Below the pieces are notes generated by a model. That model did no database searches. It saw nothing but the letters and a program-made list of their open reading frames with translations, and was not told the origin of the DNA. From Corynebacterium afermentans subsp. lipophilum (lineage in GTDB: Bacteria; Actinomycetota; Actinomycetes; Mycobacteriales; Mycobacteriaceae), in assembly GCF_030408375.1 (NCBI RefSeq), contig NZ_CP046530.1, positions 1,736,001 through 1,800,000 of the forward strand: DNA of 64,000 nt, written 5' to 3'. Positions 16,478 to 26,100 of the stretch are shown here, in pieces; position 1 is the stretch's first letter; each line of letters starts with the position of its first letter. Both the position numbers and the translations under genes were made by a program.

Positions 16478-18352
16478 CTACTCCTCGCCGTCGGTGGACA
16501 GCGCCGCCACGAACGCCTCCTGCGGCACGGTGACCGAGCCGATGTTCTTCATGCGCTTCTTACCGGCCTTCTGCTTCTCCAGCAGCTTGCGCTTGCGGGA
16601 GATGTCGCCGCCGTAGCACTTGGACAGCACGTCCTTGCGCAGCGCGCGGATGTTTTCGCGGGCGATGATCTTCGAGCCGATGGCGGCCTGAACCGGCACC
16701 TCGAACTGTTGGCGCGGGATGAGCTCCTTGAGCTTTTTGGTCATCTTGTTGCCGTACCACTGCGCCGAGTCCTTGTGCACGATGGCGGAGAAGGCATCCA
16801 CCGGCTCGCCTTGGAGCAGGATGTCCACCTTGACCAGGTCCGCGAGCTGCTCGCCAGCCTCCTCGTAGTTGAGCGAGGCGTAGCCCTTGGTACGGGATTT
16901 CAGCATGTCGAAGAAATCGAAGATGATCTCGCCGAGCGGCATGATGTAGCGCAGCTCCACGCGGTCCTCGGAGAGGTACTCCATGTTCTTCATCTGCCCG
17001 CGCTTGGACTGGCACAGCTCCATGGTGGAGCCGACGAACTCCTGGGGCACGATGATGGTCATGTTCACGATCGGCTCGTAGACCTCGGGGATCTTGCCGC
17101 TGGGCCAGTCCGAGGGGTTGTGCACGAGCTGTTCGGTGCCGTCCTCGGAGACCACGCGGTAGGTCACACTCGGCGCGGTGGAGATCAGGTCCAGGTCGAA
17201 CTCGCGCTCCAGGCGGGTGCGGGTGATCTCCATGTGCAACAGGCCCAAGAATCCGCAGCGGAAGCCGAAGCCCAGCGCGACGGAGGTTTCCGGCTCCCAG
17301 GTCAGAGAGGCGTCGTTAAGCTGCAGCTTCTCCAAGCTCTCGCGCAGCGTGGGAAAGTCCTCCTGGCTGACCGGGAACAGGCCCGAGTACACCATGGGCT
17401 TGACCTCTTCGAAGCCCTCGAGCGGTTCCTCAGCGCCCTTGGAAGCCCAGGTGACGGTGTCGCCGACGCGGGTGTCGCGCACGTCTTTCACGCCGGTGAT
17501 GAGGTACCCCACCTCGCCGGGGCCTAGCCCCTTGGTCTTTTTCATCGTGGGCGAGACGACGCCGATCTCGAGGATCTCGAGTGTCTTGCCGGTGTTCATC
17601 ATCAGCACCTTCTGGTTCGGCTCGAGCTTGCCGTCCATCATGCGGATGTAGGTGACCACGCCGCGGTAGGTGTCGTAGACCGAATCGAAAATCAACGCAC
17701 GCGCCGGCGCGTCGGCGTCAGGCTCCGCCGCGCCCGACGGGGCAGAAGGAGCCGGAACGAGGTCCACCACGCGGTCCAGAAGCTCCGGCACGCCCTCGCC
17801 GGTTTTGCCGGAGACTCGCAGCACATCCTCCGGTTCGCAGCCGATGATGTTGGCGATCTCCAGGGCGTACTTCTCCGGGTCCGCCGCCGGCAGGTCGATC
17901 TTGTTCAGAACCGGGATGATCTCGAGGTCGTTGTCGATGGCCATGTACAGGTTGGCCAGGGTTTGCGCCTCGATGCCCTGGGCTGCGTCGACAAGCAAAA
18001 TTGCCCCCTCGCAGGCGTCCAAGCTGCGGGCGACCTCGTAGGAGAAGTCGACGTGGCCCGGGGTGTCGATCATCTGCAGCACCATCTGCTCGCCGACGTG
18101 ATCGCCGGTCTTGGGCACCCACGGCAGGCGCACGTTTTGCGCCTTGATGGTGATGCCGCGTTCGCGCTCGATGTCCATGTTGTCGAGGTATTGGTCGCGC
18201 ATCTCGCGCTCGTCGACGACGTTTGACAGCTGCAAGATGCGGTCTGCCAGCGTGGACTTGCCGTGGTCGATGTGCGCGATGATGCAGAAGTTGCGGATCC
18301 GGGCGGGGTCCGTGAACGTTTCCTCTGCAAAGTTTGTCGATTTGGCGGCCAT
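16478..18352 (-). CDS. lepA: Elongation factor 4 (LepA)
   Basis: This translational GTPase remodels stalled ribosomes. The G motifs are intact: AHIDHGKST (near residue 30), DTPGHVDF (near 95), NKID (near 152), followed by domain 2, the EF-G-like domains III and V, and the LepA-specific C-terminal domain ([22 protein letters not shown] near 585). ATG 18352 is preferred because AGGA lies about ten bases upstream; a GTG three codons earlier would sit directly on that ribosome site. The length (624 aa) is normal for actinobacteria. The gene converges on the unknown membrane protein gene with no bases between stop codons. Confidence 0.96.
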   Translation of the reverse strand: MAAKSTNFAEETFTDPARIRNFCIIAHIDHGKSTLADRILQLSNVVDEREMRDQYLDNMDIERERGITIKAQNVRLPWVPKTGDHVGEQMVLQMIDTPGHVDFSYEVARSLDACEGAILLVDAAQGIEAQTLANLYMAIDNDLEIIPVLNKIDLPAADPEKYALEIANIIGCEPEDVLRVSGKTGEGVPELLDRVVDLVPAPSAPSGAAEPDADAPARALIFDSVYDTYRGVVTYIRMMDGKLEPNQKVLMMNTGKTLEILEIGVVSPTMKKTKGLGPGEVGYLITGVKDVRDTRVGDTVTWASKGAEEPLEGFEEVKPMVYSGLFPVSQEDFPTLRESLEKLQLNDASLTWEPETSVALGFGFRCGFLGLLHMEITRTRLEREFDLDLISTAPSVTYRVVSEDGTEQLVHNPSDWPSGKIPEVYEPIVNMTIIVPQEFVGSTMELCQSKRGQMKNMEYLSEDRVELRYIMPLGEIIFDFFDMLKSRTKGYASLNYEEAGEQLADLVKVDILLQGEPVDAFSAIVHKDSAQWYGNKMTKKLKELIPRQQFEVPVQAAIGSKIIARENIRALRKDVLSKCYGGDISRKRKLLEKQKAGKKRMKNIGSVTVPQEAFVAALSTDGEE

Positions 18353-18398
18353 AGTTGCCACATCCTACTTTGCGTATCCTCGCGCTACGGTATGCACC

Positions 18399-19268
18399 AT
18401 GCCTTACCACCGTCTCGGACTCGCTGATCGCACCCGGCCCGCCGCGTGGTGGCGGGCGCTGATTGAACTTCTGGCGCTGATGGGGTTGGTCATCGCCTTC
18501 GTGGCTATCTCCTCGCTGCTCCTCGGGCTGGCGGCGGGCCTGAGCGGGCGGAACTATTTGGACCTGCTGTCGGGCACGACGGATCCGCTTACCCCGCTGG
18601 TCCAGGTGCTGCTCATCGCCGCGATCCTGCCGGCGCCGTTTCTCACAGCACTTATCGCCGGCCGCCGCCCGCGTGCGCTGCACAGCACTGCATTACGGCT
18701 GCGGTGGGGTGTGCTGGGGCGCTCGCTCGCGGTGGTGGGTGCGGTGTACGCAGTATCTTTGCTTATCGACGTCCTCCGGGGCGCCGCCGCCGAAGCCACC
18801 TTCAACCCGTTCCGGTTGACCCTGATCGCGGCCCTGTTGATCGCCGTGCCGTTGCAGTCCGCGGCCGAGGAGTACGTCTTCCGCGGCGCGCTGCCGCAGA
18901 TCCTCGGGCAGTGGCGCGCGCCGGCGTGGCTCGCCTACGCGCTGCCGGGCGTGCTGTTTGTCGCCAGCCACACCTACAACTGGATCGGGCTGACCGATAT
19001 CGCTGTCTTTGCCGTGTGCACCGCGGTGCTGACGTGGCGCACCGGCGGGCTCGAGGCCGGGATCGCGCTACACGCCATCGGCAATACCGTGTTCTTCTGC
19101 TCCGGCGCGGTAGACATGCTCGACCCGAACGCCACGGAGATCGGGTTGCAGCAGATGCTCGGGGCCTCCCTGATGACCATCGCGTGCACCATCCTGCTGC
19201 TGTGGGCGTTCAAAGGAGTTTCAGCAGATCAGCAGAAACCTCTTGTCCCAGCAGGCGAGACAGCTTAA
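18399..19268 (+). CDS. CPBP-family intramembrane metalloprotease
   Basis: The 289-residue protein has about eight hydrophobic segments and the three ABI/CPBP motifs: EEYVFRG (EExxxR, near residue 158), FVASH (near 190) and HAIGN (HxxxN, near 230), which coordinate a metal within the membrane. Members process membrane proteins or confer bacteriocin immunity; the substrate here is unknown. The TACGGT (18386-18391) seven bases before the ATG suggests a leaderless start. It diverges from lepA by 46 bases and precedes the MazF-like gene by 33 bases. Confidence 0.87.
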   Translation: MPYHRLGLADRTRPAAWWRALIELLALMGLVIAFVAISSLLLGLAAGLSGRNYLDLLSGTTDPLTPLVQVLLIAAILPAPFLTALIAGRRPRALHSTALRLRWGVLGRSLAVVGAVYAVSLLIDVLRGAAAEATFNPFRLTLIAALLIAVPLQSAAEEYVFRGALPQILGQWRAPAWLAYALPGVLFVASHTYNWIGLTDIAVFAVCTAVLTWRTGGLEAGIALHAIGNTVFFCSGAVDMLDPNATEIGLQQMLGASLMTIACTILLLWAFKGVSADQQKPLVPAGETA

Positions 19269-19301
19269 GGTTGCAGGTAACTGCAATGTGGAGGTGCCAA
19301 C

Positions 19302-19808
19302 GTGGCGTTCGAGCGATTTAAGCGCAAAAGTGCGCGACCCCGCACGGCATCGCTCGACCAGGGCCTGGCTCTGCTGCACGACCGGGTGGCCAACCAGATT
19401 GAGATACGCCGCAAGCGCGCCTCGCGCATGGACGTGCGCCCCACCGGCTCGGTGCCCCGCAACGTCTACTACGCCCCCGACATGGACGGCGGCGCCGAAC
19501 CCGGCGAGGTGGTGTGGGTGACCGTGCCGTCGCACCCGCCGAAAGAGCGCTCGATGCTGGTGGTCGGCCGGGAGCACAGCGACATCTTGGGCCTGCTCAT
19601 CTCCCCGGAGGAAGGCCACGCGGAAGACGACCGCTGGTTTGAAATCGGCCCCGGCGACTGGGACGCATCCGGCCAACCCTGCTGGGTGCGCCTGGACAAG
19701 ACCCTCGTTGTGCCGGAGGCCGACGTGCACCGGCGCGGCACAACCGTGCCGCAGCGCCGCTTCGAGCGTGTGGCGAACACGTTGCGCGAGCGCTTCCAGT
19801 GGCTCTAA
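19302..19808 (+). CDS. PemK/MazF-like protein without an adjacent antitoxin
   Basis: The 168-residue protein has a basic N-terminal extension (about 1-50) followed by a fold resembling PemK/MazF: GEVVWVTVPSHPPKERSMLVVG (near 70-92) and a late CWVRLDKTLVVPEADVHRRG (near 127-147). Related proteins lie next to lepA-rpsT in other mycolic-acid actinobacteria, so this is a conserved single gene rather than a mobile toxin module. The GTG start has GGAGG seven bases upstream (19290-19294). No antitoxin gene flanks it. Endoribonuclease activity is not shown by the sequence. Confidence 0.72.
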   Translation: MAFERFKRKSARPRTASLDQGLALLHDRVANQIEIRRKRASRMDVRPTGSVPRNVYYAPDMDGGAEPGEVVWVTVPSHPPKERSMLVVGREHSDILGLLISPEEGHAEDDRWFEIGPGDWDASGQPCWVRLDKTLVVPEADVHRRGTTVPQRRFERVANTLRERFQWL

Positions 19809-19816
19809 AGGCCAGT

Positions 19817-19996
19817 TTGTCCCGGTAGAGACGGGATGTTATCCTGCTCAAGTTGACCGTCTCCGGCCACTTTCGGGTGCGTGCTGCTACGCGGGCAGGA
19901 CCTTGGGTTCGCGTTCATAGCCAAAGCAGTGCGCGTTTTCGCCCGGCTGGGGCGACGACATCCGTGTTCGATTGAGAAACCAAGAGGTATTTCATA
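19817..19996 (+). promoter_or_regulatory. rpsT promoter and long 5' leader
   Basis: A -35 TTGTCC (19817-19822) and -10 TATCCT (19840-19845), spaced by 17, would start transcription near 19852 and give an untranslated leader of about 145 bases. The leader is GC-rich and can pair internally. S20 synthesis is autoregulated in some bacteria; a comparable role here is inferred. The ribosome site AAGAGG (19982-19987) precedes the ATG. Confidence 0.5.
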
Positions 19997-20260
19997 ATGG
20001 CTAACATCAAGCAGCAGAAGAAGCGCGTTCTCACTAACGAGAAGCGTCGTCAGCGCAACAAGTCCGTCCGTTCCGCCACCCGCACGGAGATCCGCAAGTT
20101 CCGCGAGGCTGTGGAGTCCGGCGACAAGGCTGCCGCTGAGGCGCAGCTGCGCGTGGCTTCCCGCAAGCTGGACAAGGCTGTGACCAAGGGCGTGTTCCAC
20201 CGCAACTCCGCGGCGAACAAGAAGTCCAACATGGCTCGCGCCCTGAACAAGATGGATTAA
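19997..20260 (+). CDS. rpsT: Small ribosomal subunit protein bS20
   Basis: The 87-residue, Lys/Arg-rich helical protein begins [21 protein letters not shown] and ends with [20 protein letters not shown], the S20 pattern. It binds 16S rRNA early in 30S assembly. Length is normal. It follows a leader of about 145 bases and is followed by an intrinsic terminator, so it is probably a single-gene unit. Placement between lepA and holA is conserved in corynebacteria and mycobacteria. Confidence 0.97.
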   Translation: MANIKQQKKRVLTNEKRRQRNKSVRSATRTEIRKFREAVESGDKAAAEAQLRVASRKLDKAVTKGVFHRNSAANKKSNMARALNKMD

Positions 20261-20273
20261 TTCCATCGTGTTT

Positions 20274-20312
20274 CGCCCCGTGCATCGCTCAACTGGTGCA
20301 CGGGGCGTTTCG
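20274..20312 (+). terminator. Intrinsic terminator after rpsT
   Basis: CGCCCCGTGCA (20274-20284) pairs with TGCACGGGGCG (20297-20307), an 11-bp stem followed by TTTCGTG. Confidence 0.8.
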
Positions 20313-20351
20313 TGTGTAAACCCCTTTGAACCAAGAATCGATGTACCCGCT

Positions 20352-21338
20352 GTGAAACACTCCCGCCGCGCGCTCGCAGCTGCGCTTGCCACCTCCCTGT
20401 CGTTGTCGTTGCCGGTCGCGCCGGCCGAGGCGCAGCAGTTAAGCTCCTCCCCCGAGTTTGAGGCGCTGCTGGCCCGCTACGCCCCGGGCGTGGACCCGGA
20501 TCAGGTGCGCGCGCTCGGGGTGCTGGCGGCGCTGGTGGCCAGCATCGCCATCGCAATTCCGATGGTGAAAAACGGCAAGGTCACCTCGCCTTCGCGCGAG
20601 CACACCCACACGCTGCAGGTTGACGGGCGCAACCGCACCTACGACGTGGTGCTGCCGCGCGGCTTCGACTCGGAGAAGTCCTACCCGGTGGTGCTTGGCT
20701 TCGGCGGCTGGCACCACACGTCTGCCAACATGCACGACTACTCCAACCTGGAAAGCCAGTTCCCGGACGCGATCGTGGTCTACGGCCAGGGCGTGGACAA
20801 CGCCTGGGGCGGCGCGCCGTACGCGGACACCAGCATCGAAGAGGATGTCGCGTACACAAAAGCCGTGCTTAACGACGTTGCTTCGCGCTACAACGCCGAC
20901 ACCTCCCGCACCGTCGCCGTGGGCTTGTCCAACGGCGGCGGCATGGTCGCCGCGCTGGCTTGCCGCGCCCCGGAGACGGTGCGCGGCGTTGCGTCGGTGG
21001 CGGGCGCGTTCTACTCCCCCACCGTTACCGGCTGCACAAGCGGTGAAGTGCCGACGATGATCATGCACGGCACCAACGACGGCGTGGTGCGCTACGACGG
21101 CGGTACCCGCCACGGCGCTTCCTACGAGTCGGTGGAGGATGTGGCGCGCATGTTCGCCCGCAAGAACGACTGCTACCTTTTGACCACGCAGTCCCGTTCC
21201 GCCGGGGTGACCACCTTCGACTTCGTCGGTTGTGCTGAGCCTGTGCGCATCGAGCGCGTCGAGGGCGGCGGCCACACCTGGTTCGACTCGCCTAGCGCGA
21301 CGCGCCAGACGGCGCAGTTTTTACGCCGCTACCTCTAG
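20352..21338 (+). CDS. Secreted polyhydroxybutyrate depolymerase-like esterase (LpqC family)
   Basis: GTG 20352 gives 328 residues with a Sec signal peptide (VKHSRRALAAALATSLSLSL, cleavage likely after AEA near residue 27). A short extension is followed by the alpha/beta hydrolase core: GFGGWHHT (oxyanion region near 120), nucleophile elbow GLSNGGG (near 193), the acid in MHGTNDGVVRYDGG (near 240) and His in EGGGHTWF (near 306). LpqC-like enzymes are feruloyl- or hydroxyalkanoate-type esterases; the true substrate is not evident. The upstream terminator rules out start sites nearer rpsT. Its TAG overlaps the convergent LysE-family stop (CTAG). Confidence 0.85.
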   Translation: MKHSRRALAAALATSLSLSLPVAPAEAQQLSSSPEFEALLARYAPGVDPDQVRALGVLAALVASIAIAIPMVKNGKVTSPSREHTHTLQVDGRNRTYDVVLPRGFDSEKSYPVVLGFGGWHHTSANMHDYSNLESQFPDAIVVYGQGVDNAWGGAPYADTSIEEDVAYTKAVLNDVASRYNADTSRTVAVGLSNGGGMVAALACRAPETVRGVASVAGAFYSPTVTGCTSGEVPTMIMHGTNDGVVRYDGGTRHGASYESVEDVARMFARKNDCYLLTTQSRSAGVTTFDFVGCAEPVRIERVEGGGHTWFDSPSATRQTAQFLRRYL

Positions 21339-21982
21339 ACCACGCCGGCCAGCCCGCGGGCGATGAGCAGGGCGCCGACCACCATGAAAAACGCGCCGGC
21401 GACGATGTCGATGTAGGGCCCGGCGCGGAGGAACTTCCGGCGCACACGTTCTGCCGAGGTGATCTGCGCGACCGCCCCGAACAGGGCGAACGAGCTGAGC
21501 CAGAGCGCGGCGATGACAATCACCGCGGTTGCCAGTGAGGGGTTCGCGGGCAAAAGTGGCGCGATCATGGCGGTCAGCGCGACCACAATTTTGGGGTTGG
21601 CCAGGTTGGTGGCCACGCCTCGTCGATAGGCAGCTTGCACCGAGCCCAACCGCTGCATCGCTTCCTCCAGATCCGCGGGTGGATCGTGCCTGTCGCGCAG
21701 CCCGCCGCGCAGGTTGTGCTGGCCCATCCAAATCAGCGCCGCACCACCGAGTATCTGGATGGCGGCGACGGCCTGCGGCACCGCGTGCAACAGCGCCGCC
21801 GCGCCCACGACGGTGAGCGTGAACCACAGCGCGGCGCCGGTGTGGATGCCCAGGTTGGTCGCCCAGGCGTGCTTCCGCGAGCGGGTTGCCGTGCGCATGA
21901 GCAGGACCATGTCCGGGCCTGGGGCGGCAGCACCGACCAGGTTGAGCCCGACGATGACCGCGAGATCGCCCGGCGCGATCAT
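21335..21982 (-). CDS. LysE/RhtB-family amino acid exporter
   Basis: The 215-residue membrane protein has six hydrophobic segments and the family pattern GAAAPGPDMVLLMRTATRSR (near residue 17), then GAALWF and a central acidic and proline loop (DLEEAMQRLGS). RhtB-type proteins export homoserine, threonine or related amino acids; the substrate here is not determined. It overlaps the 3' end of holA by four bases, so it lies in the same minus-strand transcript. Confidence 0.87.
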   Translation of the reverse strand: MIAPGDLAVIVGLNLVGAAAPGPDMVLLMRTATRSRKHAWATNLGIHTGAALWFTLTVVGAAALLHAVPQAVAAIQILGGAALIWMGQHNLRGGLRDRHDPPADLEEAMQRLGSVQAAYRRGVATNLANPKIVVALTAMIAPLLPANPSLATAVIVIAALWLSSFALFGAVAQITSAERVRRKFLRAGPYIDIVAGAFFMVVGALLIARGLAGVV

Positions 21983-22914
21983 GCCAGCTCCGCGATGCGT
22001 CGCACCGCGTTTTCGAGGGCGAACTCCGGGTCGCCGCCTTGGCCTTTCACCTCGGCGTCGAGGTCAGAGACGATGATCACGGCGTGGGACACCGCATCCC
22101 CGCTCCACTGGCGCGCCACCTGCATGGTCTTTTTCGCCACGTACGGGTGCATGCCGACGGTGCGCGCCAACTGGTCCGGGTTGCCGCGCACGCCGTGCAG
22201 TTTGGCGATGTCGCCGACCTTGCGTGCGAGCGCCGCCGCGATGGACACCGGGCTGGTGCCCAGCTGCAGCGCGCGGCGCGTGGAGGCGAGCGCCCGGTCC
22301 GCGCGTCCCGCCACCGCCTGGTCCGCGATGTCGAAGCCGGCGACCTCAGCCACGCCCACGTAATAGGCACGCACGGACTCGACGGTGAGCTCGCCCTCAG
22401 TGTCGCTGACCAGCTGGCTGACGGCGGAGGCAAGCTCGCGCAGGTCCGAGCCGACCGATTCCAGCACCGCGGCGGCCACGTCCGGGGTGGGGCGCACACC
22501 GTGGCTGCGGAACTCCTCCATCAGCCAGGAGCGGCGTTCGTTGTCTTTCAGCGCATCAGCCTTGTGCACCTCGGCGACCTTGGCAAACTTCTTCACCATC
22601 GCCTTTTGGCGTCCGCCGCCGGTGTGCTCGACGATAAGCGTGATGCCCGGCGCGGGGTTCACACACGCCTGCAGGAGGATCTCGGTGGGTTCCTTGCCTG
22701 CGAGTTCCGCGTGCTTGACCACCACTACGCGGTCCTCCGCGAACAGCGACGGGCTGGTGGCCATAGCGATCTCGCCCTCGGAGACATCGCCGGCGCGCAA
22801 GGTGGTCACCTCCACGCCCTCGCCGGTTTGGGCGACGATGGCTTTGGTTGCGCGTTCGGCGAGGAAATCGTCCTCGCCGAGCACCAGGTGCACGGGGTTG
22901 AGCATGCGCGCCAT
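21979..22914 (-). CDS. holA: DNA polymerase III delta subunit
   Basis: The 311-residue clamp-loader subunit opens the beta clamp during replication. It starts MARMLNPVHLVLGEDDFLAE, the usual DNA-pol3-delta N-terminus; an upstream in-frame start would add 19 atypical residues. The C-terminal collar domain (about 215-305) has the expected SVSIAAALARKVGDIAKLHG. In related genomes holA is directly followed by (and transcribed away from) comEC; here a giant surface gene lies upstream of it instead. The downstream lysE-like gene overlaps by ATGA. Confidence 0.92.
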   Translation of the reverse strand: MARMLNPVHLVLGEDDFLAERATKAIVAQTGEGVEVTTLRAGDVSEGEIAMATSPSLFAEDRVVVVKHAELAGKEPTEILLQACVNPAPGITLIVEHTGGGRQKAMVKKFAKVAEVHKADALKDNERRSWLMEEFRSHGVRPTPDVAAAVLESVGSDLRELASAVSQLVSDTEGELTVESVRAYYVGVAEVAGFDIADQAVAGRADRALASTRRALQLGTSPVSIAAALARKVGDIAKLHGVRGNPDQLARTVGMHPYVAKKTMQVARQWSGDAVSHAVIIVSDLDAEVKGQGGDPEFALENAVRRIAELA

Positions 22915-22975
22915 CTTACGTCCTGCACCCACTTCCCACAGAGCGACTCCGCACCGGGGTATTCCCCACAACCCA

Positions 22976-23037
22976 CAGGGTTTTTAGTCCCCGTAAAACC
23001 CTGGCAATGTTTTTAGTATCCGTAAAACCCTGGCAAT
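22976..23037. repeat. 29-bp tandem repeat with dyad symmetry upstream of the giant gene
   Basis: Two head-to-tail copies (22980-23008 and 23009-23037) differ at two positions (CC versus AT). CAGGGTTTT (22976-22984) and AAAACCCTG (22995-23003) form a dyad across copy 1. The block lies between the holA start and the TTG of the giant gene, on the divergent side of both, so it may be an operator or promoter region. No function is known. Confidence 0.7.
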
Positions 23038-23146
23038 TTCCGCAGTGAGTCTTCATACTTGAATTGGAGACTGCGCAAAGCGTCACCGCCCGCGAGCATC
23101 CGCGCGCCAGTACCGGACCGGCACAACACAACAGAAGGACCCCCTT

Positions 23147-26100
23147 TTGAGCACGCACCTGACGTCCCGTCGACGCGGCACCTCCATCGCTGCCGCCGCA
23201 CTTGCCCTCGCCACCGTTGCCCCGCTTACACATGCGGTGGCCTCCCCCGACACTGCCCCAGAAGCTGAGGCTGTGACCAACAGCAGCCCGGCCGACTCGA
23301 AGTGGTCTGCACCGGCTGGAACCATCGACGCAGACGCCATCAAAAACGGCTACGTCAACAGCGCCACCGACCTCACTAACGCCGGGAGCCTGCTCTCCGG
23401 GCGCGTCGGCGTCATGGAATCAACCGCGCCGTCGAGCATCAGCGACTCCATGGGTCTCAACGGTGTCACGGTGTTCATGCAGTTCCGCGACTCCGACGGC
23501 ACGCTTTCCCCCGTCTACGCGGCTCAGTCCCAGGCCCTGGCGGGGCAGGCCGCCGGCGCCTACGCTTTCGACCTGCGCATGCGCGACGCAAACGGCAACC
23601 TGGTCAAGGATAAAAAGGGCAACTACGTTTCCTTCTACGACGCCAACGGTAAACCGCACCTGTTCAACGCCTCCGGCGTGGGCAACGGCCAGCAGGCGTA
23701 CCGCCTGTGGGTGGCGGAAAAAGACCTGGTCAACCCGGATACGGGCAACCAGTACGTCTACACCCGCCAATCCGGCGGCATCGTGCCCAACTCCTGGGTC
23801 GGCGTGGCGCCGGGCTCTGGCCAGTACCCCGCGGACGCGTCCGGCATGTTCCAGCTGGTTGGCCAGAATATCCAGCGCACCGGCATTTTCCTCACCGAGG
23901 TGGTAGACCCCGCCAAAAGCTACATGTCCGCCCCCAACGTCAAGGTCGATCCCCTTGGCCCGCTGAACAACCCGGCGACCACGCTTTCTGTCACTGACAC
24001 CATCTCCGGTTTCGTGTGGATGGACACGCTCAAGGGCGACCGCAAGGTCGGCCCGCCAACCCGCAACACGGGCGACGGCGACACCAACCTCGAGGGCTAC
24101 AACGTCTTCGCTTCGGTGCTGACCCCCGAAGCCCAAAAGCGCGTCGAGGCCATTGAAAAAGATTCCAAGATCACGCTGGCGCAGCGAGCGGGCGCTATCA
24201 AGGCCATGCTCGAGGAAATGCGGGCTGCTGGCAAGGAACCGATCGCGGTGACCGTCACCGGAAAGACCGACAAAAACGGCCAGTACACCCTGCGCACCGG
24301 CTACAAGGAACTCTCCGGCAACTCGCGCATGTACATGTGGATCACGGACCAGAACGGCCAGCAGGTCAACGCGTATTCTCCTTTCCCCACTCCGGTGTTC
24401 CAGGAGTACAACGACAACGCCGGCGAGGCTCCCCACCCCGCCGCGGCCATCGTGCCGGGCATGAACCCCGCGCCGGACAACTTCTACAACTTCGGCTTCG
24501 CGGTCGTGCCCTACGGGCCGGTGAAGTTGGACATTCCCAACTACGACCAGCTGCTGAACCCGTCGCCGCTGAACGGCACGGCGCAGCTCAATGTCACGGG
24601 CACGCTGCCGCCGGTGCCGGGCAACCGCATCGTCTGGCGCAACGAAACCACAGGCGAGGTAGTCAAGGAGTGCCCGGTGTCCTCGCTTTCGGACGCGAAC
24701 GCGTGCACCTTCCCGGTGTCCACGGATCCCACTGCCGCCGCCGGAACCGTGTACTCGGCGACCCTCTACAGCGGCATCGACGACCTGCTCGCGTCTGACT
24801 CCTTTATCGTGGCCAAGGGCCAAAACGCAGTGAGCCAGCCGGCCTACCGTGCCAAGGAAACCTTCCCCGGCAAGGCCGTCACACTGAACCAGACGGACAC
24901 GTCCGTTCCGGCGGACACGAAGTTCACCTTCGGCACGCCTGCCGACGCCTCCGGTGCCCCCGTTTCCGGCTGGACCACGCAAGCAGCTTCGGATGCAGGC
25001 ACCGGCGGGTTCACCGCCAACCCGCCCGCAGGCACCGCGCCCGGCGAGTACACAATCCCCGTGCAGGTGGTTTACCCGGACGGCTCGCAGGAGACGGTCT
25101 TCGCCAAAGTCACCGTCACGCCACCCCAGCAGGCGGAGGAGTTCACCCCGCAGGGCCAAACCACCGAGGCCATCGTGGGCACCTCTGTGCCGGAGGCGCG
25201 CTCCGCCATCGCCAACGTGGTGGACCTGCCGGCGGACGCGACCTACAGCTGGGAAACACCGCCGTCCACCGACAAGGAGGGCGACTTCCCCGCGGTAGTC
25301 CTGGTCACCTACCCCGACGGCTCGGTGGACCGCGTGGAGGTGACGGTGCGCATCACCCCGGCGCCCGCGAAGCCGCTGAACCAGACCAACGATCCGGCCG
25401 GTCAGGACCAGACGGTCAACCTGGGCGATACCCCAAATGCCCACGCAGCCATCGCCAACGCGGACGAGATGCCGGCCGGCACGTTCTACCGCTTCGAGTC
25501 GCCGGTGGACACCTCCACGTCCGGCGACAAGCAGGCCTACGTCATTGTCACCTACCCCGACGACACCGTGGACCGCGTGCCGGTGACGGTGCACGTGCGC
25601 ACGCAGGCGGAGCAGTTCGACCCGTCCGGGACGCAGCAGACGGTGGACAATGGGGCTGAGGTGGACCCGGAGGCGTCGATAAGCAACGCAAGCGAGCTGC
25701 CGGAGGGCACCACCTTCGAGTTTGAGAAGGCGCCGGACACCACGACGCCGGGCACCAAGGATGTCGTTGTGGTGGTGACCTACCCGGACGGCAGCGTGGA
25801 CAAGGTCCCCGTGAAGGTCACGGTCACCCCGCAAAACGAGCAGTACGCCCCGCAGCCCGCGGCACAGGTGGTGGACCAGAACACGACACTCGCCCCGGAG
25901 CTGTCCCTGCTGCCGAACCAGCAACTTCCCGACGGCACCCGCATCGAATGGGCCACCACCCCGGACACCTCCACGCCGGGCACCAAAGACGGCGTCGTGC
26001 GCGTGACCTACCCCGACGGCACGACCGACGAAGTCAAGGTGCAAGTGGAGGTCCGCACCCAGGCGGACCAGTACGCCCCGGCGGCGAAGACGCAGACCGT

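Noticed and set aside
22980..23037. CRISPR-like repeat (29-bp units)
   Set aside because: The two copies are directly adjacent with no spacer and no cas genes are nearby; they are a tandem repeat.
24097..24297. Small minus-strand frames inside the giant gene as possible antisense peptides
   Set aside because: No start signals or conserved features; such frames are frequent in GC-rich genes.
23420..26044. Open reading frame of 874 codons opposite the first third of the giant gene
   Set aside because: Same cause as the other antisense frame; no recognisable domains, and the plus-strand gene has a signal peptide and clear repeats.
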